The notes: a model not told the origin generated them from the letters alone. 64,000 nucleotides of DNA from Streptomyces flaveolus (GCF_000716535.1 NZ_JNWV01000032.1:43639-107638); one strand, 5' to 3'; shown: positions 8,957-18,252, counted from the stretch's first letter. Numbers and translations: made by a program.

Positions 8957-9123
8957 TCACCGGGCCGTGAGCGGGAACTCCATGACCTCCTCGGAGCCGC
9001 TGACGCAGCCGAGGTGCCGCTGCCGTGGTCCATGTGGGACCGGATGCCGCCGCCCTTGTCCTCCCCCAGGGGGACGGGGTCGCGCGGCAGGGTGCCGTTG
9101 CGGCCGTCGCAGTCGATGGCGAG
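8957..9123 (-). pseudogene. Frameshifted remnant of an unknown ORF
   Basis: On the minus strand one frame reads coding-like sequence (LAIDCDGRNGTLPRDPVPLG, EDKGGGIRSHMDHG), then the natural continuation and stop (LGCVSGSEEVMEFPLTAR) sit in another frame, with the switch near 9021. Upstream the frame runs into the 25-bp tandem repeat and no credible start is seen. This looks like the C-terminal part of a gene broken by a 1-base indel. The family is not recognised. A sequencing error is possible. Confidence 0.32.
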
Positions 9124-9222
9124 GTCGGCCGCGGGGACGGAGGGACGGGTCGGCCGTGGGGACCGAGGGACGGGTCGGCCGCGGGGACGGAGAGACGGGT
9201 CGGCCGTGGGACCGAGGGACGG
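9124..9222. repeat. Four tandem copies of a 25-bp repeat
   Basis: Units at 9124-9148, 9149-9173, 9174-9198 and 9199-9222 (last one 24 bp). Each begins GTCGGCCG and ends GGGACGG or AGACGG. Copies 1 and 3 share one variant (CGCGGGGACGGAG) and copies 2 and 4 another (CGTGGGGACCGAG), so the array may have grown by duplicating a two-unit block. The 25-bp period is not a multiple of 3, so it is not a protein repeat. Confidence 0.85.
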
Positions 9223-9595
9223 CGGGGTCCGTGCGGCCTGGCCGTGGGCACCCCGCGCGCCGTGCGTCGTAGTGGTCGTGCGGCGGGCGGACAGTGCCCG
9301 GAGGGTTCCGACGGCCGTCCCCGTGACCGTCATACGGCGCGCGGGTCCTTTCCGGCAATCCACGTGTCGGGGGGCAGGCTGCGCGCGGGGTGATACGGCC
9401 GCGCCGCGCGTGCCAGGCGGGGTGACGTGTGCCTGCCGGAACGACGGGTCCTGGCCGGAACTCGGCGAATTGCGCGGGGCCGGGAGAAAACCGTTTGAAA
9501 TTCCCCACTCTGCGACGCGAACCTTTCACGGCTTGTCGTCGCTCACCGCGACGTTCCGCTCCTTCCCTGCCCTTGACACGAGCCACTGGGACGTC
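9223..9595. other. Intergenic region upstream of the ABC pair
   Basis: No gene is recognised. A TTGACA at 9573-9578 lies only 17 bases before the ATG at 9596, with no -10 box between, so it is not an evident promoter for that start. The reading frame of the downstream transporter stays open back to 9014 but the added sequence is Arg/Gly-rich and does not look coded. Confidence 0.5.
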
Positions 9596-11407
9596 ATGCA
9601 GATTCAAGACCTTCCGTATCCCGATCCGGGCGTGCCGGACGCGCGTTCGGGTCCCCGATTCCTGTGGTGGCTCTGGCGCAACCAGCTGGGCGGGCAGCTG
9701 AAGTCGCTCGCCTGGGGCCTGCTGCACTTCGTCTCCGTCTCCGCGCTCCCCTTCTGCGTCGGCCTCGCCGTGCAGGCGGCCGTCGACCGCTCCGGCACCC
9801 GGCTCGCCCTGACGGGTGGTCTGATGCTGGTGTGCGGAACCGGCATCGCCGTCGGCGACACCTTCCTGCACCGGACCGCCGTCACCAACTGGATCACCGC
9901 CGCCGCCCGCATCCAGCAGCTGCTGGCGCGCAAGGCCGCCCAGCTCGGCTCCGCCCTGACCCGGCGGGTGGCCGCCGGCGAGGTGGTGGCCGTGTCCACC
10001 GGCGACGTGGAGAAGATCGGCTGGTTCGTCGAAGCCGTCTCCCGGTTCACCGCGGCCGCGCTCACGGTCCTGGTCGTCTGCGTCAGCCTGCTCGTGTACC
10101 AGCCCGCGCTCGGCGTGGTCGTCGCCGTGGGCGTGCCGGTCGTGGCCCTCGCGGTACTGCCGCTGCTGCCCCGGGCGACGCGCCGCGCCGACGTGCAGCG
10201 CGAGAAGGCGGGACGGGCCACCGAGCTGGCCTCCGACACCGTCGCCGGCCTGCGGGTGCTGCGCGGCATCGGCGGCGAGGAACTGTTCCTCGACCGCTAC
10301 CGCCGGGCCTCGCAGGAGGTACGGCACGCCGCCGTGCGCAGCGCCCGGATGTGGTCGCTGATCTCCGCCGTCCAGGTGCTGCTGCCCGGCCTGCTGCTGA
10401 TCGCCGTCGTCTGGCACGGCATCAACCTGGCCCGCCAGGGCCGGATCACGATCGGTGAACTCGTCACGGTCTACAGCGCCGTCATGGTCCTGAACTACCC
10501 GCTGCGGCACTTCGAGGAGATCGCCATGGCGTACTCCTTCTCCCGCCCCTCGGCCAAACGCGCCGCGCGCGTGCTGTCGCTGGAGCGGTCCACGGCCACC
10601 GACGGCACCCGCACGGCGGAGGTGCCGGGCGGCGACCTGTACGACCCCGCGACCGGTCTGCTCGCTCCCGCCGGCCGGTTCACCGCCGTCGTCTGTGGTG
10701 ACCCGGACGCGGCGGGCAGGCTCGCCGAACGGCTGGGCGGCCACCCCACGGAGCCGGGCCGGTCGGCGCTGCTCGGCGGCGTCCCCCTGGACGAACTCCC
10801 CCTCGACAGCGCCCGCACCGCCGTCCTCGTCCAGGACAAGGACCCGGTACTCCTCTCCGGCACGCTGCGCGAACTGCTCGACGTACCCGCCTCCGGTGCC
10901 GTACGGGCCGAGGACGCGCTGGCGGCAGCGCAGTGCGAGGACGTGCTGGACGCGCTCGTGCAGGGTTCGCTGGACGCGGCCGACCCGATGGACGCCCGCA
11001 TCACCGAGCGCGGACGCTCACTGTCCGGCGGCCAGCGGCAGCGGCTCGCCCTCGCCCGGTCGCTCGTCACCGATCCGGAGGTACTGGTGCTGGACGAACC
11101 GACCTCCGCGGTCGACTCGCACACCGAGGCCCGGATCGCGGACGGGCTGCGCCGGCTGCGGTCGGGGCGGACGACGGTGGTGTTCACCTCCTCCCCGCTG
11201 CTGCTCGACCGCGCGGACCGGGTCGCCCTGGTCCACGAGGGCGAGGTGGTGGCGGTGGGCGAGCACCGCGAACTCATCGACGGCGAGCCGCGGTACCGAG
11301 CCGTGGTGACCCGGGAGACCGACGAGGAACTGGCCGCGGCCGACGACGGCGACAGCTTGCTGCTGGACGCGTTCCAGGAGCTGGAAGAGATCGAGGAGAG
11401 CGCATGA
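9596..11407 (+). CDS. ABC exporter half A, degenerate Walker A
   Basis: 603 residues: a six-helix membrane domain (about 20-310) and an ATPase domain. The Walker A position reads CGDPDAAGR (about 364-372) with no GKS/T lysine, and the H-loop histidine is replaced (VFTSSP). The signature LSGGQRQR (about 477) and Walker B VLVLDEPTSAVD are intact. So this half gives a good signature motif but cannot hold ATP normally with its own P-loop. The stop overlaps the start of the next gene by ATGA, implying translational coupling and a heterodimer. ATG 9596 leads straight into a natural exporter N-terminus. Substrate unknown. Confidence 0.9.
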   Translation: MQIQDLPYPDPGVPDARSGPRFLWWLWRNQLGGQLKSLAWGLLHFVSVSALPFCVGLAVQAAVDRSGTRLALTGGLMLVCGTGIAVGDTFLHRTAVTNWITAAARIQQLLARKAAQLGSALTRRVAAGEVVAVSTGDVEKIGWFVEAVSRFTAAALTVLVVCVSLLVYQPALGVVVAVGVPVVALAVLPLLPRATRRADVQREKAGRATELASDTVAGLRVLRGIGGEELFLDRYRRASQEVRHAAVRSARMWSLISAVQVLLPGLLLIAVVWHGINLARQGRITIGELVTVYSAVMVLNYPLRHFEEIAMAYSFSRPSAKRAARVLSLERSTATDGTRTAEVPGGDLYDPATGLLAPAGRFTAVVCGDPDAAGRLAERLGGHPTEPGRSALLGGVPLDELPLDSARTAVLVQDKDPVLLSGTLRELLDVPASGAVRAEDALAAAQCEDVLDALVQGSLDAADPMDARITERGRSLSGGQRQRLALARSLVTDPEVLVLDEPTSAVDSHTEARIADGLRRLRSGRTTVVFTSSPLLLDRADRVALVHEGEVVAVGEHRELIDGEPRYRAVVTRETDEELAAADDGDSLLLDAFQELEEIEESA

Positions 11408-13185
11408 TCGGCGTTGCGCCACCGGCGTACGACCCGGCGGCCCCGACGACCGCCACCACCCTGCCCGTCGGCGCCGCCGCGACCGTACGCGCCTACGTCA
11501 CCGAGCTGTTCCGCCGGCACCGCCGGGCCTTCCTGCTGCTCATCGCCGTCAACACGGTGGCCGTGGTCGCCTCCATGGTGGGCCCGTACCTGCTCGGCGG
11601 CCTGGTCGAGCGGGTGACGGACGAGGACAGGGACCTTCATCTCGGCCTCACCGCCGGGCTGTTCGTCCTCGCGCTGGCCGTACAGACCGGGTTCGTCCGG
11701 CAGGTGCGGCTGCGGGGCGCCATGCTCGGCGAGCGGATGCTGGCCGACCTGCGCGAGGACTTCCTCGTGCGGTCCGTCGGACTGCCGCCGAGCGTGCTGG
11801 AAAGGGCGGGCACCGGTGACCTGCTCTCCCGCATCACGACCGACATCGACCGCCTGTCCAACGCCATGCGCGAGGCCGTGCCACAGCTGGCCATCGGTGT
11901 CGTGTGGGCCCTGCTGCTGCTCGGCGGGCTGGTCGTGACGGCCCCGCCGCTGGCCGCCGCCGTACTGCTCGCCGTCCCGGTCCTGGTGGCCGGCTGCCGC
12001 TGGTACTTCAAGCGGGCTCCGTCCGGCTACCGCTCGGAAGCCGCCGGGTACGCCGCCGTCGCCGCCGCTCTCGCCGAGACCGTGGACGCGGGCCACACCA
12101 TCGAGGCACACCGCCTCGGCGCCCGTCGCGTGGCCCTGTCGGAGCGGCGGATCAAGGAATGGACGGCATGGGAGCGCTACACCCTGTGGCTGCGCTCCGT
12201 GCTCTTCCCGGTCATCAACACCGTCCACCTCCTCGTGCTCGGTTCGGTCCTCATGGTCGGCGGCTTCTTCGTCCTGCACGGCTGGATCGGCGTCGGCCAG
12301 CTCACCACGGGCGCGCTCATCGCGCAGATGCTCGTCGACCCCGTGAACCTGATCCTGCGCTGGTACGACGAGGTGCAGGTCGCCCAGGTGTCGCTGGCCC
12401 GGCTGGTCGGTGTCCGGGACATCGAGCCGGCGGCCGGGGAGGCCGCGCTGGCCCCCGACGGACGGGTCGTGCATGCCGACCGGGTGCACTTCGGCTACCG
12501 CGAGGGCGTCGACGTGCTGCGCAAGGTCTCCCTGGAGGTCGCGCCGGGCACCCGGCTCGCCCTCGTCGGCCCGTCCGGCGCGGGCAAGTCCACGCTGGGC
12601 AGGCTGCTCGCCGGGATCTACGCGCCCCGGGACGGCCGGGTCACTCTGGGCGGGGCGGAGCTGTCCCGGATGCCCGCGGAACGCGTCCGCTCGCACGTCG
12701 CCCTCGTCAACCAGGAGCACCACGTCTTCGTGGGCTCCCTGCGCGACAACCTTCTGCTGGCGCGCGCCGGCGCGACGGACGCCGAGCTGTGGGCGGCCCT
12801 CGGCGCGGTCGACGCGGACGGGTGGGCGCGGGCACTGGACGACGGCCTGGACACCGAGGTGGGCTCCGGCGGTCTGGCGCTGACCCCGGCGCAGGCCCAG
12901 CAGATCGCGCTGGCCCGGCTGGTGCTGGCCGATCCGCACACGCTGGTCCTGGACGAGGCGACCTCGTTGCTCGACCCGCGCGCGGCCCGCCATCTGGAAC
13001 GCTCCCTGGCGCGTGTCCTCGACGGCCGCACCGTCGTCGCCATCGCCCACCGTCTGCACACCGCCCATGACGCCGATGTGATCGCCGTCGTCGAGAACGG
13101 CCGCATCAGCGAGCTGGGCAGCCACGAGGAGCTGGTCGCGGCTGAGGGCGCGTACGCGGCGCTGTGGCGGTCTTGGCACGGGTGA
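11404..13185 (+). CDS. ABC exporter half B, degenerate signature motif
   Basis: 593 residues with membrane domain (about 30-330) and ATPase. Walker A GPSGAGKST (about 391-399), Walker B TLVLDEATSLLD and H-loop IAHR are intact, but the signature motif reads LTPAQAQ (about 493) in place of LSGGQ. Its defects are the mirror image of half A. In a head-to-tail dimer, the Walker A of B would pair with the good signature of A to make one working ATP site, and the other site would be dead. ATG 11404 overlaps the stop of half A by four bases. Confidence 0.92.
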   Translation: MIGVAPPAYDPAAPTTATTLPVGAAATVRAYVTELFRRHRRAFLLLIAVNTVAVVASMVGPYLLGGLVERVTDEDRDLHLGLTAGLFVLALAVQTGFVRQVRLRGAMLGERMLADLREDFLVRSVGLPPSVLERAGTGDLLSRITTDIDRLSNAMREAVPQLAIGVVWALLLLGGLVVTAPPLAAAVLLAVPVLVAGCRWYFKRAPSGYRSEAAGYAAVAAALAETVDAGHTIEAHRLGARRVALSERRIKEWTAWERYTLWLRSVLFPVINTVHLLVLGSVLMVGGFFVLHGWIGVGQLTTGALIAQMLVDPVNLILRWYDEVQVAQVSLARLVGVRDIEPAAGEAALAPDGRVVHADRVHFGYREGVDVLRKVSLEVAPGTRLALVGPSGAGKSTLGRLLAGIYAPRDGRVTLGGAELSRMPAERVRSHVALVNQEHHVFVGSLRDNLLLARAGATDAELWAALGAVDADGWARALDDGLDTEVGSGGLALTPAQAQQIALARLVLADPHTLVLDEATSLLDPRAARHLERSLARVLDGRTVVAIAHRLHTAHDADVIAVVENGRISELGSHEELVAAEGAYAALWRSWHG

Positions 13186-13983
13186 AATCGGGGTGACAGG
13201 GGTCGGGACGAGGGGGTGACTGCGCCGGAAGGGGCGGTGGCGGGGTAGCTGGGGCCGCTGGGTCGGTGGCTGCGGCTGCGCTGTCGCGGTGGACAGGGTG
13301 GCTGGGCGGGCGCGGCCGGCGAGGCTCGCTGGGTCGGCGGAGCGGGCTTGATTGCCGCGGTCGGCTCGACCAACTCGGTCGGTTGGGCGGGCCTGGTCGG
13401 GTCGGCTCGGTCGGGTCGGCGTGGTCCGCTCGGCCCACTCGGTCTGCTTGATCAGCTCGGGCGGCTTGATCAGCTCGGCCCGCTCGGTCCGCTTGATCAG
13501 CTCGGGCGGCTTGATCAGCTCGGTCCGCTCGGTCCGCTTGATCAGCTCAGGCGGCTTGATCAGCTCGGTCCGCTCGGTCCGCTTGATCAGCGGGACCGAC
13601 CTGATCAGCTCGGTCCGCTCGCCCGGCTTGATCGGCTCGACCCAGTTGCTTCCCTCGGCCGGATCGGCCGGTGGCGACGCCCGCCCTCGCCGACAGGGAA
13701 ACCGTCCTAGCCGGCGGGGTCCCGGACACCGGGTCCGGCGACCGTCAGGTTGCCGGGACCGGGCACCGGTCGGTCCGGCCGGGTCCCCGTGCGCGGGCGC
13801 GCGGCCCCGTCGGGACGCGTGCCGTTGCGCGGTCCCGAACAGGGGTGGAAGGCTGGAAAGCGGCACCGGCTGGGGGCGTGCCCGGGAACCTGGCGGTTTC
13901 CGGTGTGTCCCCGTGCCGTGCGTGCCGACGGCCCGTCGCCCACTGGGACGGCACCGGGCCGTCCTCACCACCTGGAGGTAGTC
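13186..13983. other. 800-bp repeat-rich intergenic region
   Basis: No gene is supported. The stretch is built of short GC-rich repeats around TCGG, GGCTCGG and TGATCA, including the 45-bp array described separately. Several frames are open because the array period is a multiple of three, but none has a start with a ribosome site plus normal composition. The last 100 bases should contain the promoter of the DUF5709 gene. Confidence 0.55.
13447..13626. repeat. 45-bp minisatellite, four units, TGATCA-rich
   Basis: Units start at 13447, 13492, 13537 and 13582. Each consists of CTTGATCAGCTCGGGCGG, then a second CTTGATCAGCTCGG, then CCGCTCGGTCCG. The first three are nearly identical and the fourth is diverged; a partial fifth follows at 13627. 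Each unit holds two copies of the palindrome TGATCA. Read as protein the period would be 15 residues (for instance LDQLGRLDQLGPLGP on the plus strand), but no gene signals accompany it. Related shorter TCGG repeats flank it on the left. Confidence 0.85.
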
Positions 13984-14451
13984 GTGGACACGGACGGCTG
14001 GGGGGACGACGTCTACCAGCCCGATCCCTCGGAGATCCGGGAGGACTCGGGGGTGCTCGACGTCGAGGACACACTGGATTTCGACGGCGTCGCCGACCCT
14101 CTCGACCGCGGCTGGTCCCCTCCCGAGCGGCCGTGGGCGGTCGAGCACACCGGCGTGACGGCGGCCGAACGCCAGGCGGGCGAGACCCTCGACCAGCGGC
14201 TCGCCGAGGAGCAGCCGGACCTCGCCGCTCCCGACGGCGACGGCATCGGTGACTGCGACGGCACGGATGGCGAGCTTCTGGACAACGAGGTCGGCAATTT
14301 CCGCTCCGGCCGCCTGGTGGCTCCCGACGAGGGTGCCCACGAGGACGACGAGGCCGCCCTCGTCGCGACCGACGTCGGCATCGACGGTGCCGCAGCCTCC
14401 GCCGAGGAGGCCGCGATGCACATCGTCGACGAGGACTCCCTCCCCGGCTGA
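13984..14451 (+). CDS. DUF5709 family protein
   Basis: 155 acidic residues, with the actinobacterial DUF5709 pattern: DDVYQPDPSEIREDSGVLD near the N-terminus, RGWSPPERPW, then ETLDQRLAEEQPD, and a C-terminal EEAAMHIVDED. No membrane segment or signal peptide. The GTG at 13984 has GGAGG at 13974-13978, ideal spacing. Function is unknown; the family is small, acidic and soluble and may be stress-related. It precedes rpmE2 by 51 bp on the same strand and may be co-transcribed with it. Confidence 0.85.
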   Translation: MDTDGWGDDVYQPDPSEIREDSGVLDVEDTLDFDGVADPLDRGWSPPERPWAVEHTGVTAAERQAGETLDQRLAEEQPDLAAPDGDGIGDCDGTDGELLDNEVGNFRSGRLVAPDEGAHEDDEAALVATDVGIDGAAASAEEAAMHIVDEDSLPG

Positions 14452-14502
14452 GCCGGACCCGTCGGCCGCTCCCGCCCCGAGCGCCCCGCACAAGGAGCCG
14501 CC

Positions 14503-14766
14503 ATGCAGCAGGACAAGCACCCCGACTACCACCCCGTGGTCTTCCGTGACCGCGCCGCCGGCTACGCCTTCCTGACCCGGTCCACCGCACGGAGCGAGCA
14601 GACCATCGAGTGGGACGACGGCCAGACCTACCCGGTGATCGACGTGGAGATCTCCTCGGAGAGCCACCCCTTCTACACGGGCAAGGCCCGCACCGTCGAC
14701 ACCGAGGGCCGCATCGCCCGCTTCGAGCGCCGGTACGGCGCTGCCGACGCCGACGAGGCGACCTGA
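14503..14766 (+). CDS. rpmE2: 50S ribosomal protein L31, type B
   Basis: 87 residues matching bacterial L31 ([20 protein letters not shown], and the C-terminal [25 protein letters not shown]). It lacks the CxxC zinc ribbon of type A L31, so it is the zinc-independent paralogue that replaces the zinc form when zinc is short. In Streptomyces such genes are often under the zinc repressor Zur; no clear Zur box is seen in the 51 bp upstream. ATG 14503 follows AAGGAG. Confidence 0.95.
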   Translation: MQQDKHPDYHPVVFRDRAAGYAFLTRSTARSEQTIEWDDGQTYPVIDVEISSESHPFYTGKARTVDTEGRIARFERRYGAADADEAT

Positions 14767-14798
14767 CCCGGAGGGCTCCCCCACCCCCGCGGGCTCCC

Positions 14799-15593
14799 TC
14801 AGATCACGTTGAGGGCCGCGGCGCAGCCCGCTCCCCCGAGCAGCATGAACGCCGGCATCAGCACCTTCAGCTCGACCCAGCTGCCCGCCCGGAACCGCAT
14901 CGCCTTCGGCGGCCCCACCGGGTACCAGCGCTTGCGGCCGATCGGGATCGGCCACAGGATCGGACAGCCGGACACCGTCAGCGCATCCCCGATGTCGTGC
15001 ACCAGCGCACCGAGCACGATCGGCAGCCCCAGCCAGAGGTACTCCTGCCCGGGCGCGGTGAACAGCCAGTCGGAGCCGTTGCCCGGCTTGTCCAGCACTC
15101 CGGCCAGGATCCACGCACTGGTCGCCGCCAGCAGCCAGACCAGGACATCGCTGCTGGAGCCCCGCGCAGCCCGCCACAGCAGACCTTCGATGGCGAGCAC
15201 CATGTGCGCGAACAGGATCGCCAGCACCGCCCAGCGGCCTCCCATGATGGCCGCGGCCGAGCAGCCGGCGCCGATCAGGACCGCCCACAGCCAGGTGTGC
15301 GTCAGCGTGCGGTGACCGCCGGAGCGGCGCGGGTCGCCCTGCTTCCTGGTGGCCTTGTAGACCGCGTACGACAGCTTGTCCACGATCTCGCAGAGCCAGC
15401 GGGAGACCGGGCCGAAGGCGCGGGAGATGGTGGCGGCCTTGTGGTCGAGGTCCGGGGCGAGTGCGGCTCCGGCGCAGATCAGGGCGCCGGAGAGGAGGAC
15501 CGGCCAGGGCATCGGGTGTCCGGCCGCCGCGGTGGCGGCTCCGACGCCGAGCCAGGCCGCGGCCCCCGACAGTGAGTGTGCTGGTCCCATCAT
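14799..15593 (-). CDS. Membrane-bound metal-dependent hydrolase (YdjM/DUF457-like)
   Basis: 264 residues with about five or six membrane segments. It has the family features: GPAHSLSG at the start, APDLDHK (about 44-50), GGHRTLTHT (about 86-94) and ALVHDIGDALT near the C-terminus; the His/Asp residues probably bind metal. These proteins are putative membrane hydrolases of unknown substrate. Two ATGs in tandem (15593, 15590) follow GGGAAG; an alternative ATG at 15611 would add six residues. Convergent with rpmE2, divergent from the helicase. Confidence 0.85.
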   Translation of the reverse strand: MMGPAHSLSGAAAWLGVGAATAAAGHPMPWPVLLSGALICAGAALAPDLDHKAATISRAFGPVSRWLCEIVDKLSYAVYKATRKQGDPRRSGGHRTLTHTWLWAVLIGAGCSAAAIMGGRWAVLAILFAHMVLAIEGLLWRAARGSSSDVLVWLLAATSAWILAGVLDKPGNGSDWLFTAPGQEYLWLGLPIVLGALVHDIGDALTVSGCPILWPIPIGRKRWYPVGPPKAMRFRAGSWVELKVLMPAFMLLGGAGCAAALNVI

Positions 15594-15738
15594 GGCCGCT
15601 TCCCGCCCCATTCCTCGTATGCCGCTGACCAGTTGACCTGGTGCGCTGACGCCGCGTCGGCGACACAGCGTAGCGGTCGTGATCTTCGCATCCGCAGCCG
15701 ATTCCCCGCTCGGGCGGAAGGCCAGGCAAGATGGGGGC

Positions 15739-18252
15739 GTGACCCTCATCGATCAGTTGCCGCCGACCGCCGACCCCGACGCCCTGTACGAAGCCTTCGA
15801 GTCGTGGGCGCAGGAGCGCGGCCTCACCCTCTACCCCCACCAGGAGGAGGCGCTGATCGAGGCGGTCTCGGGGGCGAACGTGATCGTCTCGACGCCCACC
15901 GGCTCCGGCAAGAGCATGATCGCCGCGGGCGCGCACTTCGCGGCGCTGGCCCGGGACGAGGTCACCTTCTACACGGCACCGATCAAGGCCCTGGTGTCGG
16001 AGAAGTTCTTCGAGCTGTGCAAGCTCTTCGGCACCGAGAACGTCGGCATGCTCACCGGTGACGCCTCCGTGAACGCCGACGCGCCCGTCATCTGCTGCAC
16101 CGCCGAGGTGCTGGCGTCGATCGCGCTGCGCGACGGCAAGCACGCGGACGTCGGCCAGGTCGTCATGGACGAGTTCCACTTCTACGCCGAGGGCGACCGC
16201 GGCTGGGCCTGGCAGATTCCGCTGCTGGAACTGCCACAGGCGCAGTTCATCCTGATGTCGGCCACTCTGGGCGATGTGTCCTTCTTCGAGAAGGACCTCA
16301 CCCGCCGCACCGGCCGCCCCACCTCGGTGGTCCGTTCGGCGACCCGCCCGGTGCCCCTCTCCTACGAGTACAAGCTGACCCCGCTCACCGAGACGCTCAC
16401 CGACCTGCTGGAGAGCAAGCAGGCACCGGTGTACATCGTGCACTTCACACAGGCGCAGGCCGTGGAGCGGGCGCAGGCGCTCATGAGCATCAACATGTGC
16501 TCGCGCGAGGAGAAGGACCAGATCGCCGAGTTGATCGGCAACTTCCGCTTCACGACCAAGTTCGGCCGCAACCTCTCCCGTTACGTCCGGCACGGCATCG
16601 GCGTGCACCACGCCGGCATGCTGCCCAAGTACCGGCGCCTGGTGGAAAAGCTCGCCCAGGCCGGTCTGCTGAAGGTCATCTGCGGCACGGACACGCTCGG
16701 CGTGGGCGTCAATGTGCCGATCCGCACCGTGCTGTTCACCGCGCTGACCAAGTACGACGGCAGCCGGGTGCGCACGCTGCGGGCCCGGGAGTTCCACCAG
16801 ATCGCGGGCCGGGCCGGCCGGGCCGGCTTCGACACGGCGGGACTCGTGGTCGCGCAGGCGCCGGAGCACGTCATCGAGAACGAGAAGGCGCTGGCGAAGG
16901 CGGGCGACGACCCGAAGAAGCGGCGCAAGGTGGTGCGAAAGAAGGCACCGGAGGGCTTCGTCGGCTGGACGGAGAACACCTTCCAGAAGCTGATCGAATC
17001 GGAGCCGGAGCCGCTGACCTCGCGATTCCGGGTGACGCACACGATGCTGCTGTCGGTGATCGCCCGGCCGGGCAACGCGTTCGAGGCGATGCGCCACCTG
17101 CTGGAGGACAACCACGAGCCGCGCCGGCAGCAGTTGCGGCACATCCGCCGGGCGATCGCGATCTACCGCTCGCTGCTGGACGGCGGGATCGTGGAGAAGC
17201 TGGACAAGCCGGACGCCGAGGGCCGCATCGTCCGGCTCACCGTCGACCTCCAGCAGGACTTCGCGCTGAACCAGCCGCTGTCCACCTTCGCCCTGGCCGC
17301 GTTCGAACTCCTCGACCCCGAGTCGCCGTCCTACGCGCTCGACATGGTCTCCGTCGTCGAATCCACCCTGGACGATCCCCGGCAGATCCTCGTCGCCCAG
17401 CAGAACAAGGCGCGCGGCGAGGCCGTGGCCGCGATGAAGGCGGACGGCGTCGAGTACGAGGAGCGCATGGAGCGCCTCCAGGACGTCACGTACCCGAAGC
17501 CGCTGGAAGAGCTGCTCTTCCACGCGTACAACACCTACCGCAAGAGCCACCCGTGGGTCGGCGACCATCCGCTGTCGCCGAAGTCGGTGGTCCGGGACAT
17601 GTACGAGCGAGCGCTGTCCTTCACCGAGCTGGTGTCCTTCTACGAGCTGGCCCGCACCGAGGGCATCGTGCTGCGCTACCTCGCCAGCGCCTACAAGACC
17701 CTGGACCACACCATCCCGGACGACCTGAAGTCCGAGGACCTGCAGGATCTGATCGAGTGGCTGGGCGAGATGGTGCGCCAGGTGGACTCCAGCCTGCTGG
17801 ACGAGTGGGAGCAGCTCGCCAACCCGGAGGAGATGACCGCCGAGGAGGCCCAGGAAAAGGCGGACGAGGTCAAGCCGGTCACCACCAACGCCCGCGCCTT
17901 CCGCGTCCTGGTCCGCAACGCCATGTTCCGCCGCGTGGAGCTTGCCGCCCTGGACCAGGTCGAGGAACTGGGCGAGCTGGACGCCGAGTCCGGGTGGGAC
18001 GCCGAGGCGTGGGGCGAGGCGATGGACAAGTACTGGGACGAGTACGACGACCTCGGCACCGGGCCCAACGCCCGCGGGCCCAAGCTGCTCGTCATCCACG
18101 AGGAGCCGGAGAACGGCCTCTGGCGCGTCCGCCAGATCTTCGACGACCCGAACGGCGACCACGACTGGGGCATCAGCGCGGAGATCGACCTCGCGGCCTC
18201 CGACGCCGAGGGGCGTGCGGTCGTCCGCGTCACCGATGTCGGCCAGCTGTGA
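15739..18252 (+). CDS. Ski2/Mtr4-like DEAD/DEAH helicase with DUF3516
   Basis: 837 residues. Superfamily 2 motifs are intact: motif I TPTGSGKS (about 53-60), motif II DEFH (about 144), motif III SAT (about 172), motif VI QIAGRAGRAGF. The C-terminal 350 residues match the actinobacterial DUF3516 region seen with this helicase type. It probably unwinds RNA or DNA in RNA processing or repair. The GTG at 15739 with GGGGG upstream starts at VTLIDQLPPTADPDALYEAF; an ATG-like extension to 15679 has no ribosome site. tesB follows 40 bp later on the same strand. Confidence 0.93.
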   Translation: MTLIDQLPPTADPDALYEAFESWAQERGLTLYPHQEEALIEAVSGANVIVSTPTGSGKSMIAAGAHFAALARDEVTFYTAPIKALVSEKFFELCKLFGTENVGMLTGDASVNADAPVICCTAEVLASIALRDGKHADVGQVVMDEFHFYAEGDRGWAWQIPLLELPQAQFILMSATLGDVSFFEKDLTRRTGRPTSVVRSATRPVPLSYEYKLTPLTETLTDLLESKQAPVYIVHFTQAQAVERAQALMSINMCSREEKDQIAELIGNFRFTTKFGRNLSRYVRHGIGVHHAGMLPKYRRLVEKLAQAGLLKVICGTDTLGVGVNVPIRTVLFTALTKYDGSRVRTLRAREFHQIAGRAGRAGFDTAGLVVAQAPEHVIENEKALAKAGDDPKKRRKVVRKKAPEGFVGWTENTFQKLIESEPEPLTSRFRVTHTMLLSVIARPGNAFEAMRHLLEDNHEPRRQQLRHIRRAIAIYRSLLDGGIVEKLDKPDAEGRIVRLTVDLQQDFALNQPLSTFALAAFELLDPESPSYALDMVSVVESTLDDPRQILVAQQNKARGEAVAAMKADGVEYEERMERLQDVTYPKPLEELLFHAYNTYRKSHPWVGDHPLSPKSVVRDMYERALSFTELVSFYELARTEGIVLRYLASAYKTLDHTIPDDLKSEDLQDLIEWLGEMVRQVDSSLLDEWEQLANPEEMTAEEAQEKADEVKPVTTNARAFRVLVRNAMFRRVELAALDQVEELGELDAESGWDAEAWGEAMDKYWDEYDDLGTGPNARGPKLLVIHEEPENGLWRVRQIFDDPNGDHDWGISAEIDLAASDAEGRAVVRVTDVGQL

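Noticed and set aside
9014..9595. Extended N-terminus of the first ABC half
   Set aside because: Translated sequence is Arg/Gly-rich repeat with no membrane or transporter features; ATG 9596 gives a normal N-terminus.
9573..9601. TTGACA as -35 of the ABC pair
   Set aside because: It is 17 bases before the start codon with no -10 between, so transcription would begin inside the gene.
9124..13626. CRISPR array
   Set aside because: The repeats are directly joined with no spacers, and no cas genes are present.
13348..13710. Open frame of leucine/glycine repeats over the minisatellite
   Set aside because: The 45-bp period keeps a frame open by chance. It has no ribosome site, no normal composition and no neighbours of matching type.
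14452..14502. Zur box before L31
   Set aside because: No palindrome resembling the Streptomyces Zur site is visible in the short gap.
15600..15749. Longer start for the membrane hydrolase at 15611 or further
   Set aside because: The upstream stretch lacks membrane character and the ribosome site fits the inner ATG pair better; 15611 stays possible.
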